From Adiantum capillus-veneris (Eukaryota > Streptophyta > Polypodiopsida > Polypodiales > Pteridaceae), in contig CM043971.1 of NCBI GenBank assembly GCA_014529385.2, positions 25,954,769 to 26,018,768 of the forward strand: 64,000 bases of DNA, written 5' to 3'. Shown one piece after another: positions 18,966-29,105 of this stretch (within the stretch, counting starts at the first letter, position 1; every line of letters begins with the position of its first letter). Position numbers and translations under genes: made by a program. Under the pieces are notes generated by a model, which was given only the letters and a program-made list of their open reading frames with translations, was not told where the DNA came from and ran no database searches.

Positions 18966-20580
18966 CTATCTTACCCAACCAACAAAATCATTGTTCACCA
19001 TCCAGATCTTCTCCCTTGATTGCCGATGCAGAATCCTAGCTCCATTTTTGGTCAACAACATACAATTTGATTGGAAATACAAGTGAACTTCCTCCAACTC
19101 CCTTGAAATGTATGGCAGATCATGTTGCAATGTTTTTGTGCAAGCATTCATATCCCCAAATACGAGAACACCACCTTCCCCTTTGAAATAAGCAATGTCC
19201 TCTTCTAAATCAAAAAATGGATGATCACTATCCATGCAAGCATAAAAGTGGAAATCATGATGAGGAATGTAGCAACCGGCTACAAAAATAGGAACTCTTT
19301 TTGGTGTCATAATTTTCAGCCATGCGTAACATTTGTACTTATCATTTTTCACAATTGATACAAAATCTTTCAATCCTTTCTTAACCATACATGTTATCCC
19401 TCCTTGACCTCTTCGTTGCTTAAGATTCTTTGACCACATCAATGAACGTACATTGTAATCCTCCAAGCCATTAATCCTTTGTGTGTCATGCTCCCAAGTT
19501 TCAACCAGAAGTACAACATTGGCTTTGCTTGCTAGTTCATCAATGCCAACCCCCGCAATCCATGGGTATCCATTGCAATTCCAAAAGCATATTTTCAATT
19601 GTAACTTGGCCTCATAGGTCGTGCATCCCTGTTTGCTCAAGAGACTTTTCTCCTCCTTGGATACATTTTCTTCTTGAGAGATCTCTGTGTTTTTCTTATT
19701 CTTCTCCTCGTATGCCTTACGATGCATATTTTGTTTCTTAATAGTGTGATCTTCACATACAGAACATTTTGTATCCCTCAAATAGATCCAACCATTATCA
19801 AGGATAATCTTTTGTTTGGTCTCATCCAGCATGGTGCATACAATTGGTTGTTCTCTCGAGCAAGAAGCGCCTTGCTTACCCACTCTATATTCTTGATAGA
19901 CCATAACTCCGCATATGCCAAAGTGGGTTTTGAAGAGATCTTTGATAACAATGGCAAGAGAAGGAGGCGTCTCTAACTTCTCTTTGGGAATGCCACGAAT
20001 CAAAATGTTCTTAGAACGTCGCTCCCGTTCCCTTAACTCTTCCACATCCACATTCTCAACATTGTTTGTTTGAGCCATAGCTTGCATGAGTGTGGAATTA
20101 GGAACCACATTGTTACCACATACATCATCCCAAGACTTGTTTGTGTATATATTTTTCATGTCGCATACATCCTAGCTCATGGTATCATATTTCTCCCCTT
20201 TCAATACATGTTCATCCTCTACTTTTCTCATGCACTCCTTCAAAGCATTCAAGTCCACAAGAGAGAGTTTACATTCCTTGACCTCCTCTTTAAGTTGCAT
20301 CAAACATGTTGTTTGCATCTCAAGTGTCCTCTTGAGATTCCCATTCTCAACCACAAGTACCGGTAGCATGCTATTCTCCATTGCAGGTGCCTGTAAGTTT
20401 TCACCTTGTTTGTTTATGGTCTCTTGCAATGATACCAAGTATTCCATGATCATGGTTTTTGATGTCATCGGTTAAGTAGTTGCGTTGCTATCTCCACACT
20501 TAGGAGATTTGGGATCATTTTCCACAATCATTGTGGACCTTGTTTGAACAAGAAGAACCCTTGCGAGTGCCGGAAGACAT
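18966..20580 (-). pseudogene. Coiled coil + RRM-like ORF1 + EEP endonuclease fusion, broken (copy A)
   Basis: The reading begins at the ATG at 20580-20578 (MSSGTRKGSS), shifts frame near 20550 and meets an in-frame TAA just before 20468. It continues through a predicted coiled coil (20468-20172), meets a TAG at 20171-20169, then stays open for 397 codons to 18966. That part has an ORF1-like segment (RRSKNILIRGIPKEKLE, typical of LINE ORF1 RRM-like domains). It then has an endonuclease/exonuclease/phosphatase domain with FWNCNG, a Glu in LLVETWE, VAGCYIP and LVFGDMNAC, matching the N, E, Y and D-N catalytic positions of APE-type nucleases. No reverse transcriptase follows. It is likely a truncated LINE-like protein gene. 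The same TAA and TAG occur in copy B, so these lesions predate the duplication. Confidence 0.65.
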
Positions 20581-20803
20581 TGTATGTAAACTAAGAGATG
20601 AAAGTCAACTTTCTTGAACATGTTCACTTCAAAAATTGTTCTATAGAAACACCTTTCATAACTTTAAACATTTATATTTTAACAACAATGCGTACAAGAT
20701 GTTGGGCTCTTTGATTGAGGCTATAGATCACCCAAATCGGAGTTCCGATGAAAAAGTTATGATCAAAAGAGTGAACTATTGTCTACTAGGTTAAAAAAGG
20801 CTG

Positions 20804-20877
<74 letters not shown>

Positions 20878-21278
20878 CCCTTATTTGGTCACCTCCCCTT
20901 CTCCTCCTTGAAGTCATGAAAAACCCTTTCTTTTTATTCGCTTTTTGTTTCACAAGAGTCACATTGCCATGATTGATGTGACATGGAAAAGTGGGTTGAC
21001 GATGTCCAAAATGCAACCTGCACAAAAATGCATGAAAACCACTGTAACATGGCCAAAAAGTTGTGCAAGGGAAAAATGAGGAGTTCTGGTCTCTATGGTG
21101 AGACCAGCCAACCCTTCTAGTGCTTAGTATAAGCTATGAAAATCCATCATCCCCCTCCCTTCTCTACTCTCTAAAAATTGTTTTCTATGCCTTTTCTTTT
21201 CTTTTTCCTACTCACCTCACGTCTCTATTGTGAGGGTACCCATGAAGACCTTAAGCCCCTAGTTTGTAACACCACATA
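20581..21278. other. Noncoding stretch with a GA microsatellite, left flank of the CACTA element
   Basis: Homologous to 50169-50893. It contains the GA tract and ends ...CACCACATA, where ATA is the left target-site copy of the CACTA insertion. Confidence 0.7.
20807..20874. repeat. (GA)n microsatellite
   Basis: About 34 GA units. The segment B copy is longer (50397-50485). Confidence 0.95.
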
Positions 21279-21289
21279 CACTACAAGAG

Positions 21290-21480
21290 GTTGTGTGCTC
21301 TTGTGACGCTGTTAGCGACGGAAATACATTGGGTTTTTATAACCCCCGGCGGCGCTAAAACCGTCGCTAATAGCGTCGCTACGAGAGCGTCGCTATATGC
21401 GTCGCTATGGGCATCGCTATATAGCGACGGTTATAGCGACGTTTACACAACAGTCTATAGCGACAGTCATAGCGACGCCT
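21290..21480. repeat. Left subterminal repeats of the CACTA element
   Basis: About a dozen copies of GTCGCTA or TAGCGAC occur in both orientations, spaced 10-20 bp, next to the left inverted repeat. They are the likely transposase binding array. Confidence 0.85.
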
Positions 21481-21857
21481 GAGAGAAATTTTTTTTGGTG
21501 ATAAGGCATTGAATGCCCTACCACCCATCAACCATATTGTACTTGATTCACTTTTTAAAAAAAGTGAAAGGGTAGATAATAGACCCAAAATAGTCACCCA
21601 CAAGATGTATTGTTTGCAAAATTCACAAGCATAAAATTGACAATTGTACACATCTTAGGCAAAATGAATTGATTGGCAAATGTAATAATGACAATTGTAC
21701 AACATCATAGGAATAAACAATTGATTGGCAAAATGAATTGATTGACAAATGTAATAATATACATGGTTCAAAAAGACGTATAAAATCCGTCTCATGATAC
21801 ATAAGCTATGAGAAACCCTAAACTAATGCTATCTAGCTACGGATAAACTGACGTCGT

Positions 21858-23155
21858 CTAGTCAGACGTCTCATCGCGTCCAAGCGGCATATCTGTCGGA
21901 TTCTGCAAAAAAAGACAATAAGACAGCTTTCTGTAAGTATAAACATATAACGACATTTATAAAACAATACAAAAAATAGAAAAGAGTAAACCCTAATACT
22001 AACCATGCCGCCGCGAGAACTCAGAATGTCCATCAGGGCGTTTAAGCCCTTCCTGCCTGCGTACTCACGCTTGTACGGTGTGGGATCACGTCCTATCATC
22101 GACCACTGTCAAAACATACAAAGATTTCATTATTTTAGAATTAAAAAACCCATAAACCCTAAACTATCGAACATAAAGAGAAATGCGAAAACACTTACAA
22201 AATCGGCCTCAAATGATGCCCATCCACCGCTCCCCAACTGGTGCGAGCTCCCTGCCTCTACTCGCGCTCTGGCTGCACCCTTTTGTTTCTTCCACTTGTC
22301 GGGATTCTCGCGCGCTGCTTTCTTCGCATTGTTCCAATCTTCTTTGGCCAACCAATCTGGCCTGCTCCACCCATGCTTGATTGATTTTTGCACTTCGGAA
22401 CTCTTGTGTTTGTAGTATTCGGCATTCAAATCTTCATCAGAAGCGCTGATCCCGTGTTGGAACGGGAAACTCATCATGAAGTATGTTGATGACTCTGTCT
22501 TTTAAATCACTTGGTACTTCACTCCATTTGTTTAGTATGTAGTGTCTAAACAGATGAGAGCAAAGACCACCCATACGCGAGATCACCTTCTTGCCGTCAT
22601 CATCCATGATGATGCCGCCGCTGAAGTCGACGAAGTAAGGCAAGCCCTCTGGCCGGTGATGCGTGAACCTGGGTGTCCCGGTAGGGGTCTCTAGCGGCGT
22701 GTCGATGGGGGTATGGACATCAGGTGTCTCCACCGGAGTCTGGGCCCCGAAGCAAGGAGTGTCGAGTGGGGTGGCTCCTAGCGGAGTAGGTAGAGGTGTG
22801 TAGCTGCTAGGAACAGTCAGCCGCGCAAAACCTGGCGTAGATGGCGATGTTGTGGCTGGTGTGGGGGCAGGCAAAGAAGGGGAGGGTAAAGAGCCTCGTT
22901 GAACACGAGGCGGTGTGGAGGCATCGGCGGCGGAATCCCCAAAACAACCGCCACCGCCACCACTAGAGCGCCGGTGCCTAGACGAGTGTGAAGATCGTCT
23001 CGTCGACACCGAAGCTTCAGAGCACGCCGAATGCTCCGAAGGAGAGGGAGATGCGGATGGAGTAGGAACGCGCGATGATGCGCCAGAGCGATGATGCTCC
23101 ACTTACCACTGTCTCTGCTGCGGTGACAAAGAAGAAAGAAACTCCTCATCATCCA
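21858..23155 (-). pseudogene. Second CACTA gene, transposase_24/tnpA-like, splice sites readable
   Basis: It starts MDDEEFLSSLSPQQ at 23155; a TAA, possibly part of a GTAAGT donor, then precedes an S/P/T-rich region with TPxxTP repeats (23102-22640) and a folded part (LPYFVDFSGG, GLCSHLFRHYILNKW). One frame change near 22460 leads to EDLNAEYYKHKSSEVQKSIK, SRPDWLAKEDWNNAKKAA and GSGGWASFEADF, resembling the plant transposase_24 domain. The exon ends at 22199 before GTAAGT. The next exon is 22105-22004 (acceptor TTTTGACAG, donor GTTAGT), and the last runs from 21902 after TTTTGCAG to a TAG ending at 21858. The phases join cleanly into FEADF-WSMIGRDPTP and SRGGM-NPTDMPL. It would be a DNA-binding accessory protein of CACTA transposition. 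One or two lesions make it a probable pseudogene. Confidence 0.65.
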
Positions 23156-23428
23156 TACCTGCATTAAACACACAAATATTTAAACTTAATATTGAATGAA
23201 TAGAGTAGACAATGACGCAAAGACCATTAAATACAATGACGTAATGACGCATATAAAAACAATGACGCAATGAATTGAGTGATAGAAGAGGCAAGTCGAA
23301 AACTCAGAATTTTCAATCAAAAGATGTGAGCGCGAGTAGAAAAGAGCGTTATACACCATGGAAGGTACTTAGAGAGCCAGAGCTTTTACAACACGGAGCA
23401 GAATTGTTCAAATACAATATTTGTGGCT
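23156..23428. other. Spacer between the two CACTA genes
   Basis: AT-rich with repeated AATGACGCA-type words near 23210-23275. It may hold the promoter of the second gene or introns. No domain was seen. Confidence 0.5.
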
Positions 23429-26400
23429 TTAAGAGATCTCTCTCTCATCCTCGCATAACTCAGCATAACTTCCTATATCTATATAGAGCTCTCCGTTTAA
23501 ACACATGTCCTCTGTTTCATTTTGTAGATCCTCTGCAAGCACCCCATATAGAGTAGTAGCATCTTGATGCTCGTCTGGCACCACCGCAACAGCTTCTGAT
23601 TGAGCATCTTCTCTGATCTCCTCCATTGATGCCGCTGTGATTGGCACATGGTAGCCTTCATACGTCCTTGCACTACGAGGGGCTACCTCTATGACGTACC
23701 ACCAGTTTGATGTAGACTTTGTAGGATGAAATATTACCTGCTAGAGCCACATAACTTACATGAGAGCTTTCAAGCACATAACTTGTAAAAGGGGTATGTT
23801 AACTATTTACATACTTACTTGTTCACAATGCTCGGGTAGTACGAAAGTGTCTCTTAGGTCAGTCCATTTCTTAGTAGAATCCACCTCAAGAAAACCAGAC
23901 TCTCCTCTACGCACAGTAGCGTTGCGACGCTCCATGATTATCTTGAACCATTGCACGTCGAACAAGTCGACAAAAAATCCTCTATAATCGATCCTCAAAA
24001 TCTCTTGTAGCGTGCTAAAGTAAGTGAGTTCCGCCACCACAGGATCTGCATCAGAGGAACGTCGTCGACTAGACTGTTCAAATTTTGCCATGATTCCACA
24101 ATCTTGAGTAAAATGCTTTTTGTCGATCCGTTCCACCCTAAAATGTCGACCTTTACACCATGCTGCTGTGTATGACTTATACTACAACAAACAAAGATTA
24201 TGAGTGGCCGTTCAAACGTTTAGAAATAATGTCACTAGCTAGTCGTACATTGCAAACTTACCTTGGTCGCGCAACCCTGAGAGTTCTCCCACTCTTCCTC
24301 AGTCACTTCTTCACCGCATTGTTGTGCGCTTTTCAATTGGTTGTGCAACCATCTTAAGCTCATGAATGTTGCTAGGATCTCCAGACCCGTCGGATAGTGC
24401 ATCGGTGGTCATCTTCCCCATCTCCACTTGATTCGTGCCCTTTGTCGCTCTTGCTTTGCATCCTCATATTGTGAAATCCACTTTTGCATCACTGGATTGT
24501 GAAGCATGCAAAATCGGTTGATTTTAGCCTCTAGATCTTCCGTCATCTTCTTCTCAACACCGAGATTGCACATGACAATCCCAGATATGCGCTCATCATC
24601 TATGGTTCGCTATAGCGTGTCCCGGGCTTTATCAAATCCGTCTAGCCACTCTCCAATGTACACTAGGGACTCTGATACCAGCCAACCTTCTGCCATGCTA
24701 CCCTCCGGACGTGCCTTTTGACGCACATATCCCTTGAGCGTTTTCATGAAACGTTCTAAGAAGAACATCCATCTGGAATGTACTATGCCAGCTATTTCCA
24801 CCTCATCAACTATGTGAACAAGAAGATGCACCTGAATGGTTAGCATGGTAGTAGGAAGATGTTTCTCAAACATGCACACAAGCTCCGCAGTGTTTAGTTT
24901 GGCGAATGGTATGGAGTCTACGTTGATCTCCTTTTGTGAGATCCATTGCACCAGCTTCGCAAACATCGCTCAATGGCAACCGGTAAAATAAACTGTAAAG
25001 TATGTGCAGCAATGATATTAAAGTCCACATTTTATGCAATGATATTAAAGTCCACTATGAACGTACCTGACACATTTTATGCCAGTCGTGTGACTTCAAA
25101 CCAGTAAGCTTTCCTTCTTTAGTAAAACACGTTTGGAGCGAGTGCATTATGCCAGTGGGGGTCCACAAAGATCGAATGGTCTCTTTTACTTTGCGTTCTT
25201 GGGCTCCTGTGAAAATCCATGGTGCTTTAGGGAGTTTTATGGATTCATCAGACGTTGTTTGTGGCCAATATTGCTCCATACGATCCACATTTCTAAGGTC
25301 AACTCTGGCTCCCAAAGTATCTTTCTTGTCGGTCAGATGGTCCCATAGTAGATTACCAACATTCTTGAATATGTGCATTGGATCGAGCAAGTGATTGATG
25401 ACCTTCGTAGATTTGCTTCTTCAGTGAGGGCGCCCTACGTGCATTCAGTCTAGGTCCACATGTGACACATGCTCTGTATCCGCTTGTTTGAAGCCCTGCA
25501 TGTATACACATGATAATAGATCAACTTGGGAAAAAACAAGATTTACAGTGTCTGAGTGAGGAGTGTAAATAGATCACCTGAGCATTTTGTTAGCCCGGGA
25601 TAGTCATGCATGGTCCACATTAGAATGCCTCTGATCAAAGCATTCCGTCGACCTGTGTGTCGGCTCATATCCACCACCTCTATGCCAATCCACAATTGTT
25701 GTAGCTCTTCCAATAGTGGACGAAGATACACATCCATATTCTTCACTTTACATCACCCTGGCACAATCAAGCTTAGCCATAGGTGCCCCTTCTTCGTAGT
25801 CAACCACGGGGGAATGTTGTAGTTGACGATGACAACGGGCCATACACTGTAAGATGTTGATCTTTGACCAAATGGATTTACGCCATCCATAGCCAGACCT
25901 AAGCGCAAATTTCGAGCTTCCCTGGCAAAATTCGACCATGTTCCATCTATATGTTTCCAGGCTGCGCAATCTGCAGGAATTCGTAGCATACCATCCGAAG
26001 ATTTATTCTCCTCATGCCATGATGCTAGGGCGGCCATGGACTTACATTCGAAGAAATGCTTGATGTGAGGAAGCAGAGGATATCTACTCGATATCTTTCG
26101 GAATCACATTTCGGACACTTCTCCATGTCTATGTATTCCCCTCTGAAAAGAATGCAGTCATTAGGACAAGCGTGGATAGAATTGTAATCCATCCCCAAGT
26201 TTCGCAAAATCTTTCTTGCTTCATCTCGAGAATCTGGCATCACATTATCAGCTGGTAGTATGTGCTCTTTGAGAAATCTACACAACATAAAAATACGATA
26301 CGGTTGTGTAAAAATCTATCAGATCATTATACATTTAGAGTTTTATTAAAGTAAACTAATTGTAATAGATCACCTGAAAAGCGCTGTGACGCTAGTGTCA

Positions 26401-26906
26401 CTCCATCCAAACTTTACCTGCATGTTGAGAAGAACCAGAAGTGCTTTCAATCTAAACATACGTGCTCCATTATACAATGGCGTATCGGCTTCACTTTTCA
26501 TATCATCATAGATAAGCCTTTTTGAATCCATGATCCTCTCGATCATTTCATCAATCTCGGGCTCAAACATTGCCTCGTTGGGAATGTGCTCTGCATGATC
26601 ATCCCCCGAGCTGTCAGAGGCTACATCTTGTTGCCTCACATATGCTGCTTGACCAAAGCGCCTACGAACACGTCTATTGGGTTGCAAGATTGCTGCTTGT
26701 TGGCCAGCGTCAGAGTACGACGAGTTATAATTGGCAACAACTCGATCTATAATAGATGGATCGAACTCGCCAAATTCGCGAATGTGCTACAAAGAAACAC
26801 GTCTTGTCCGTCGCACAGCATGCTTGCATTGATTACAAGGACATAAGACCCTCGTTGAGAGATAGGTGTTTCGGTTGGACAGTCCCACATCCTCGACACT
26901 ACTCAT
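23429..26906 (-). pseudogene. tnp2-type CACTA transposase with DUF4218/DUF4216-like C-terminus, frameshifted
   Basis: The minus-strand order follows plant CACTA transposases. It starts with a transposase-associated zinc domain (CPCNQCKHAVRRTRR, about 26850-26790) broken by a stop, then an acidic linker (26687-26370). The tnp2 core follows, with CPNDCILFRGEY and CPKCDSERY (26288-26090), LLPHIKHFF in a shifted frame, and RLGLAMDGVNPFG (25753-26037). It continues with DVYLRPLLEELQQLW and LMWTMHDYPG (25746-25543) and LDPMHIFKNVGNLLWDHL and GLKSHDWHKM (25390-25067). A plausible intron of about 74 bp (24993-25066) precedes ILPVAIE and a DUF4218-like part (24966-24610). A DUF4216-like part (24136-23807; IDYRGFFVDLFDVQWF) follows, with GVLAEDLQ in the tail. 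Frame breaks near 26090, 25750 and 24970 make it non-functional as read. The family excises and inserts CACTA elements by binding the terminal inverted repeats. Confidence 0.85.
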
Positions 26907-26973
26907 AATGAGGATAAAAATCTTATAACCTAGACAACAAATTTAATATTCTATTGGCATTCTTCGTCTTTTA

Positions 26974-27038
<65 letters not shown>

Positions 27039-28249
27039 TTCTCTAGTCATGTCCAATCCCCGCACACCTCGGTCTAGAGGTGCACGGAGATCAGAACCAC
27101 CGGGTTATAATCTCGTCTTTATTGGTCAATACCTATATTTGTGGGTACAAGAAATCTACAGACCCACGTCTACATGATACTGCATGTAGTGGAAAAAACC
27201 CTTTGCTTCTTCTCTAGCTATAGCACTTCACAGCATCTTAACATCTTTTCACAGTAGATCTTTTCACTGTTTGTCTAACTCTAAACCCTAAACCGTAAGT
27301 AATTCTTTCGTGGACTCGATCTAACGTAAATAAGCGTAAATCTAATCAAACGTAAATCTAACTAAAAATAAACCTAAATCTAATCTAATTTAACTACCCT
27401 AAAGCTAAATCTAATTTAACGTAATTCTACATCTAACCTAATCTTTAACGTCTTTTGGGATAGTTTCCTACGACATTAAAACTCTCTTCTTCTTGTGTGT
27501 GTGTGTGTGTGTGTGTGGGTAAACCTAAATAAACCTAAGTCTAATCTAATATAACATAAATCTAAATCTAACGTAAATTATGTTATATTAAAAAAAAAGA
27601 ACTAAACTAGCAGGGATTATAAGAACCTTAAAACTGATTTAACACATAATTTTTCACATAACTCGGCAACAGTTGGCATTCTCATCACTAAAGATGTGAG
27701 AGTTAACTTTCGGCGGTGACGCTGCCTCATCTCCATCCACATCTGACGACAGCAATTGGCCCATTGGACGGTTCTTGCTCTTGTTACTAACTTTGAAGTT
27801 CCTGTTGAATGACTAGAGGTTTTCTAGATGGTCATTGTCGGGGATGTAGTGACTCTTGCCACCCTGAAGATCCACCTTCTTCCCTATCTTCTGAAGACAT
27901 TTCACCAGTGCTTTTGGATCGACGGAGCTCACCATGAGTGAAGGCAACAATACCCTATATTCCATTGAGGGCTTTCTTCACCCGCTTCATGCACGCATCG
28001 CAGTCTATGGAGACCTAAATCTAATCTAATATAATGTAAATCTAAATCTAGCATAAATAAACGTAAATCTAACTAAAAATAAACCTAAATCTAATCTAAT
28101 TTAACTGAAATAAACCTAAATCTAATTTAACGTAAGTCTACATCTAACCTAATCTTTAACGTCTTTTGGGATAGTTTCCTACGACGTTATAACTCTCTTC
28201 TTCTTGTGTGTGTGCACGTGTGTGGATGTGTGTGTGCCAATAAAAAGAG

Positions 28250-28345
28250 ATAAATGATATAACCTTTCTATCTCCCATGCCAAGTATGGTAGATTGGTTA
28301 TGCCATTTCCCTCTTGAATAATAGGTCTTGAGTTCAACTCCTCGT
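28250..28345 (+). mobile_element. Possible tRNA-derived SINE head inside the CACTA element
   Basis: GTATGGTAGATTGGTTATGCC resembles a Pol III A box region in part, and GGTCTTGAGTTCAACTCC, about 30 bp on, resembles a B box. The spacing is right for a tRNA-type promoter. There is no clear tail or TSD. Confidence 0.3.
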
Positions 28346-28405
28346 CGGCTAGATCTTTAGGTCTTTTAATTTTAATTAGTTTCCTACGACATTAAATTAG
28401 TTTCT

Positions 28406-28457
<52 letters not shown>

Positions 28458-28461
<4 letters not shown>

Positions 28462-28640
28462 GTGTGTGCGTTTTTTTGTTTATGCATGTTTTCTCTCTCT
28501 TTTCCTCTCTCAATGTGTGCGTTTTTTGTTTATGCATGTTCTCTCTCTCTTTTCCTCTCTCAATGTGTGCGTTTTTTGTTTATGCATGCTCTCTCTCTCT
28601 TTTCCTCTCTCAATGTGTGTGTGCATTCTTTGTTTATGTA
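28458..28640 (+). repeat. 50-bp minisatellite, about 3.5 units
   Basis: Units read ATGTGTGCGTTTTTTGTTT, ATGCATG, then a CT/TTTCC block. All three frames of the plus strand stay open through it, giving spurious Cys/Leu/Phe-rich ORFs. Confidence 0.85.
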
Positions 28641-28703
28641 TGTGTGTGTGCGTTTTTGTTTATGTTTGTGCTCTTTCTCTCTCTCTCTCTCTCAAAAACA
28701 CAA

Positions 28704-28741
<38 letters not shown>

Positions 28742-28846
28742 GGAGAGAGAAAGAGGGGAAGGGAACATGATAGTGAGTAGAGGGAAGGAGCATACCTGGC
28801 TCTCCTTCCTCTCCTTGTGTGTATGTGTGTGTGTGTGTGTGTGGAG

Positions 28847-28891
<45 letters not shown>

Positions 28892-28905
28892 CGTTACCTG
28901 CTTCT

Positions 28906-28962
28906 TGCTTGAGGGCGCCGAAAAACTCAAATCTGAGATCTGAGTTTTTGGGCGCTCTCTGT
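28906..28962. repeat. Imperfect inverted repeat with GCGCC(G/C) ends
   Basis: GCGCCGAAAAACTCA is followed after about 12 bp by TGAGTTTTTGGGCGC, an almost perfect 15-bp stem next to the right subterminal region of the CACTA element. Confidence 0.75.
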
Positions 28963-28979
28963 TATTTTTTTTAGCCCAG

Positions 28980-29095
28980 CCAGCGTCGCTATGAGCGTCG
29001 CAAATTTATTTGTAAATTTGCGACGCTCATAGCGACGTCGGGAATTATTTTTTTTGAGTGTCGCTGTACGAGCGTCGCTAATATGAATAGTCTCT
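28980..29095. repeat. Right subterminal repeats and 25-bp-arm hairpin of the CACTA element
   Basis: Positions 28984-29008 and 29013-29037 are perfect 25-bp inverted arms around a TTTG loop, built from GTCGCTATGAGCGTCGC and AAATTTA. More GTCGCTA copies follow to 29095. This mirrors the left subterminal array. Confidence 0.9.
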
Positions 29096-29105
29096 TGTAG
29101 TGATA

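Larger units (their letters stand above)
26907..28905. repeat. Noncoding, microsatellite-rich arm of the CACTA element
   Basis: Contents in order: CT run about 26971-27034; TAAATCTAATCTAA-type short repeats about 27300-27600 and 28010-28165; GT run about 27496-27520; CT run about 28403-28457; the 50-bp minisatellite at 28458-28640; further CT, GT and GA runs to 28885. ORFs here are translations of these repeats. The 27780-28000 portion is unique and anonymous. Confidence 0.8.
21279..29102 (-). mobile_element. CACTA (En/Spm) DNA transposon, 7.8 kb, both ends present
   Basis: The ends are CACTACAAGAG at 21279 and CTCTTGTAGTG ending at 29102, an 11-bp perfect inverted repeat starting with CACTA. 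The 3-bp target duplication ATA flanks it at 21276-21278 and 29103-29105. Segment B keeps the empty site ACCACATAGACTG near 50893, which proves the boundaries. Both subterminal regions carry many GTCGCTA/TAGCGAC motifs, as expected for TNPA-type binding sites. Two genes lie on the minus strand: a frameshifted tnp2-type transposase and a downstream transposase_24-type gene. The element inserted after the A/B duplication, or B lost it precisely, which is much less likely. Confidence 0.95.

Noticed and set aside
22005-22415. Plus-strand ORF of 136 codons
   Set aside because: It is antisense to the better supported exons of the second CACTA gene, which have splice sites and domain similarity.
28458-28780. 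Long open frames in all three plus-strand frames
   Set aside because: They translate a 50-bp minisatellite and CT/GT runs that lack stops in every frame.
28984-29037. MicroRNA precursor
   Set aside because: The perfect palindrome is made of CACTA subterminal motifs, has only a 4-base loop, and is better explained as part of the transposon end.
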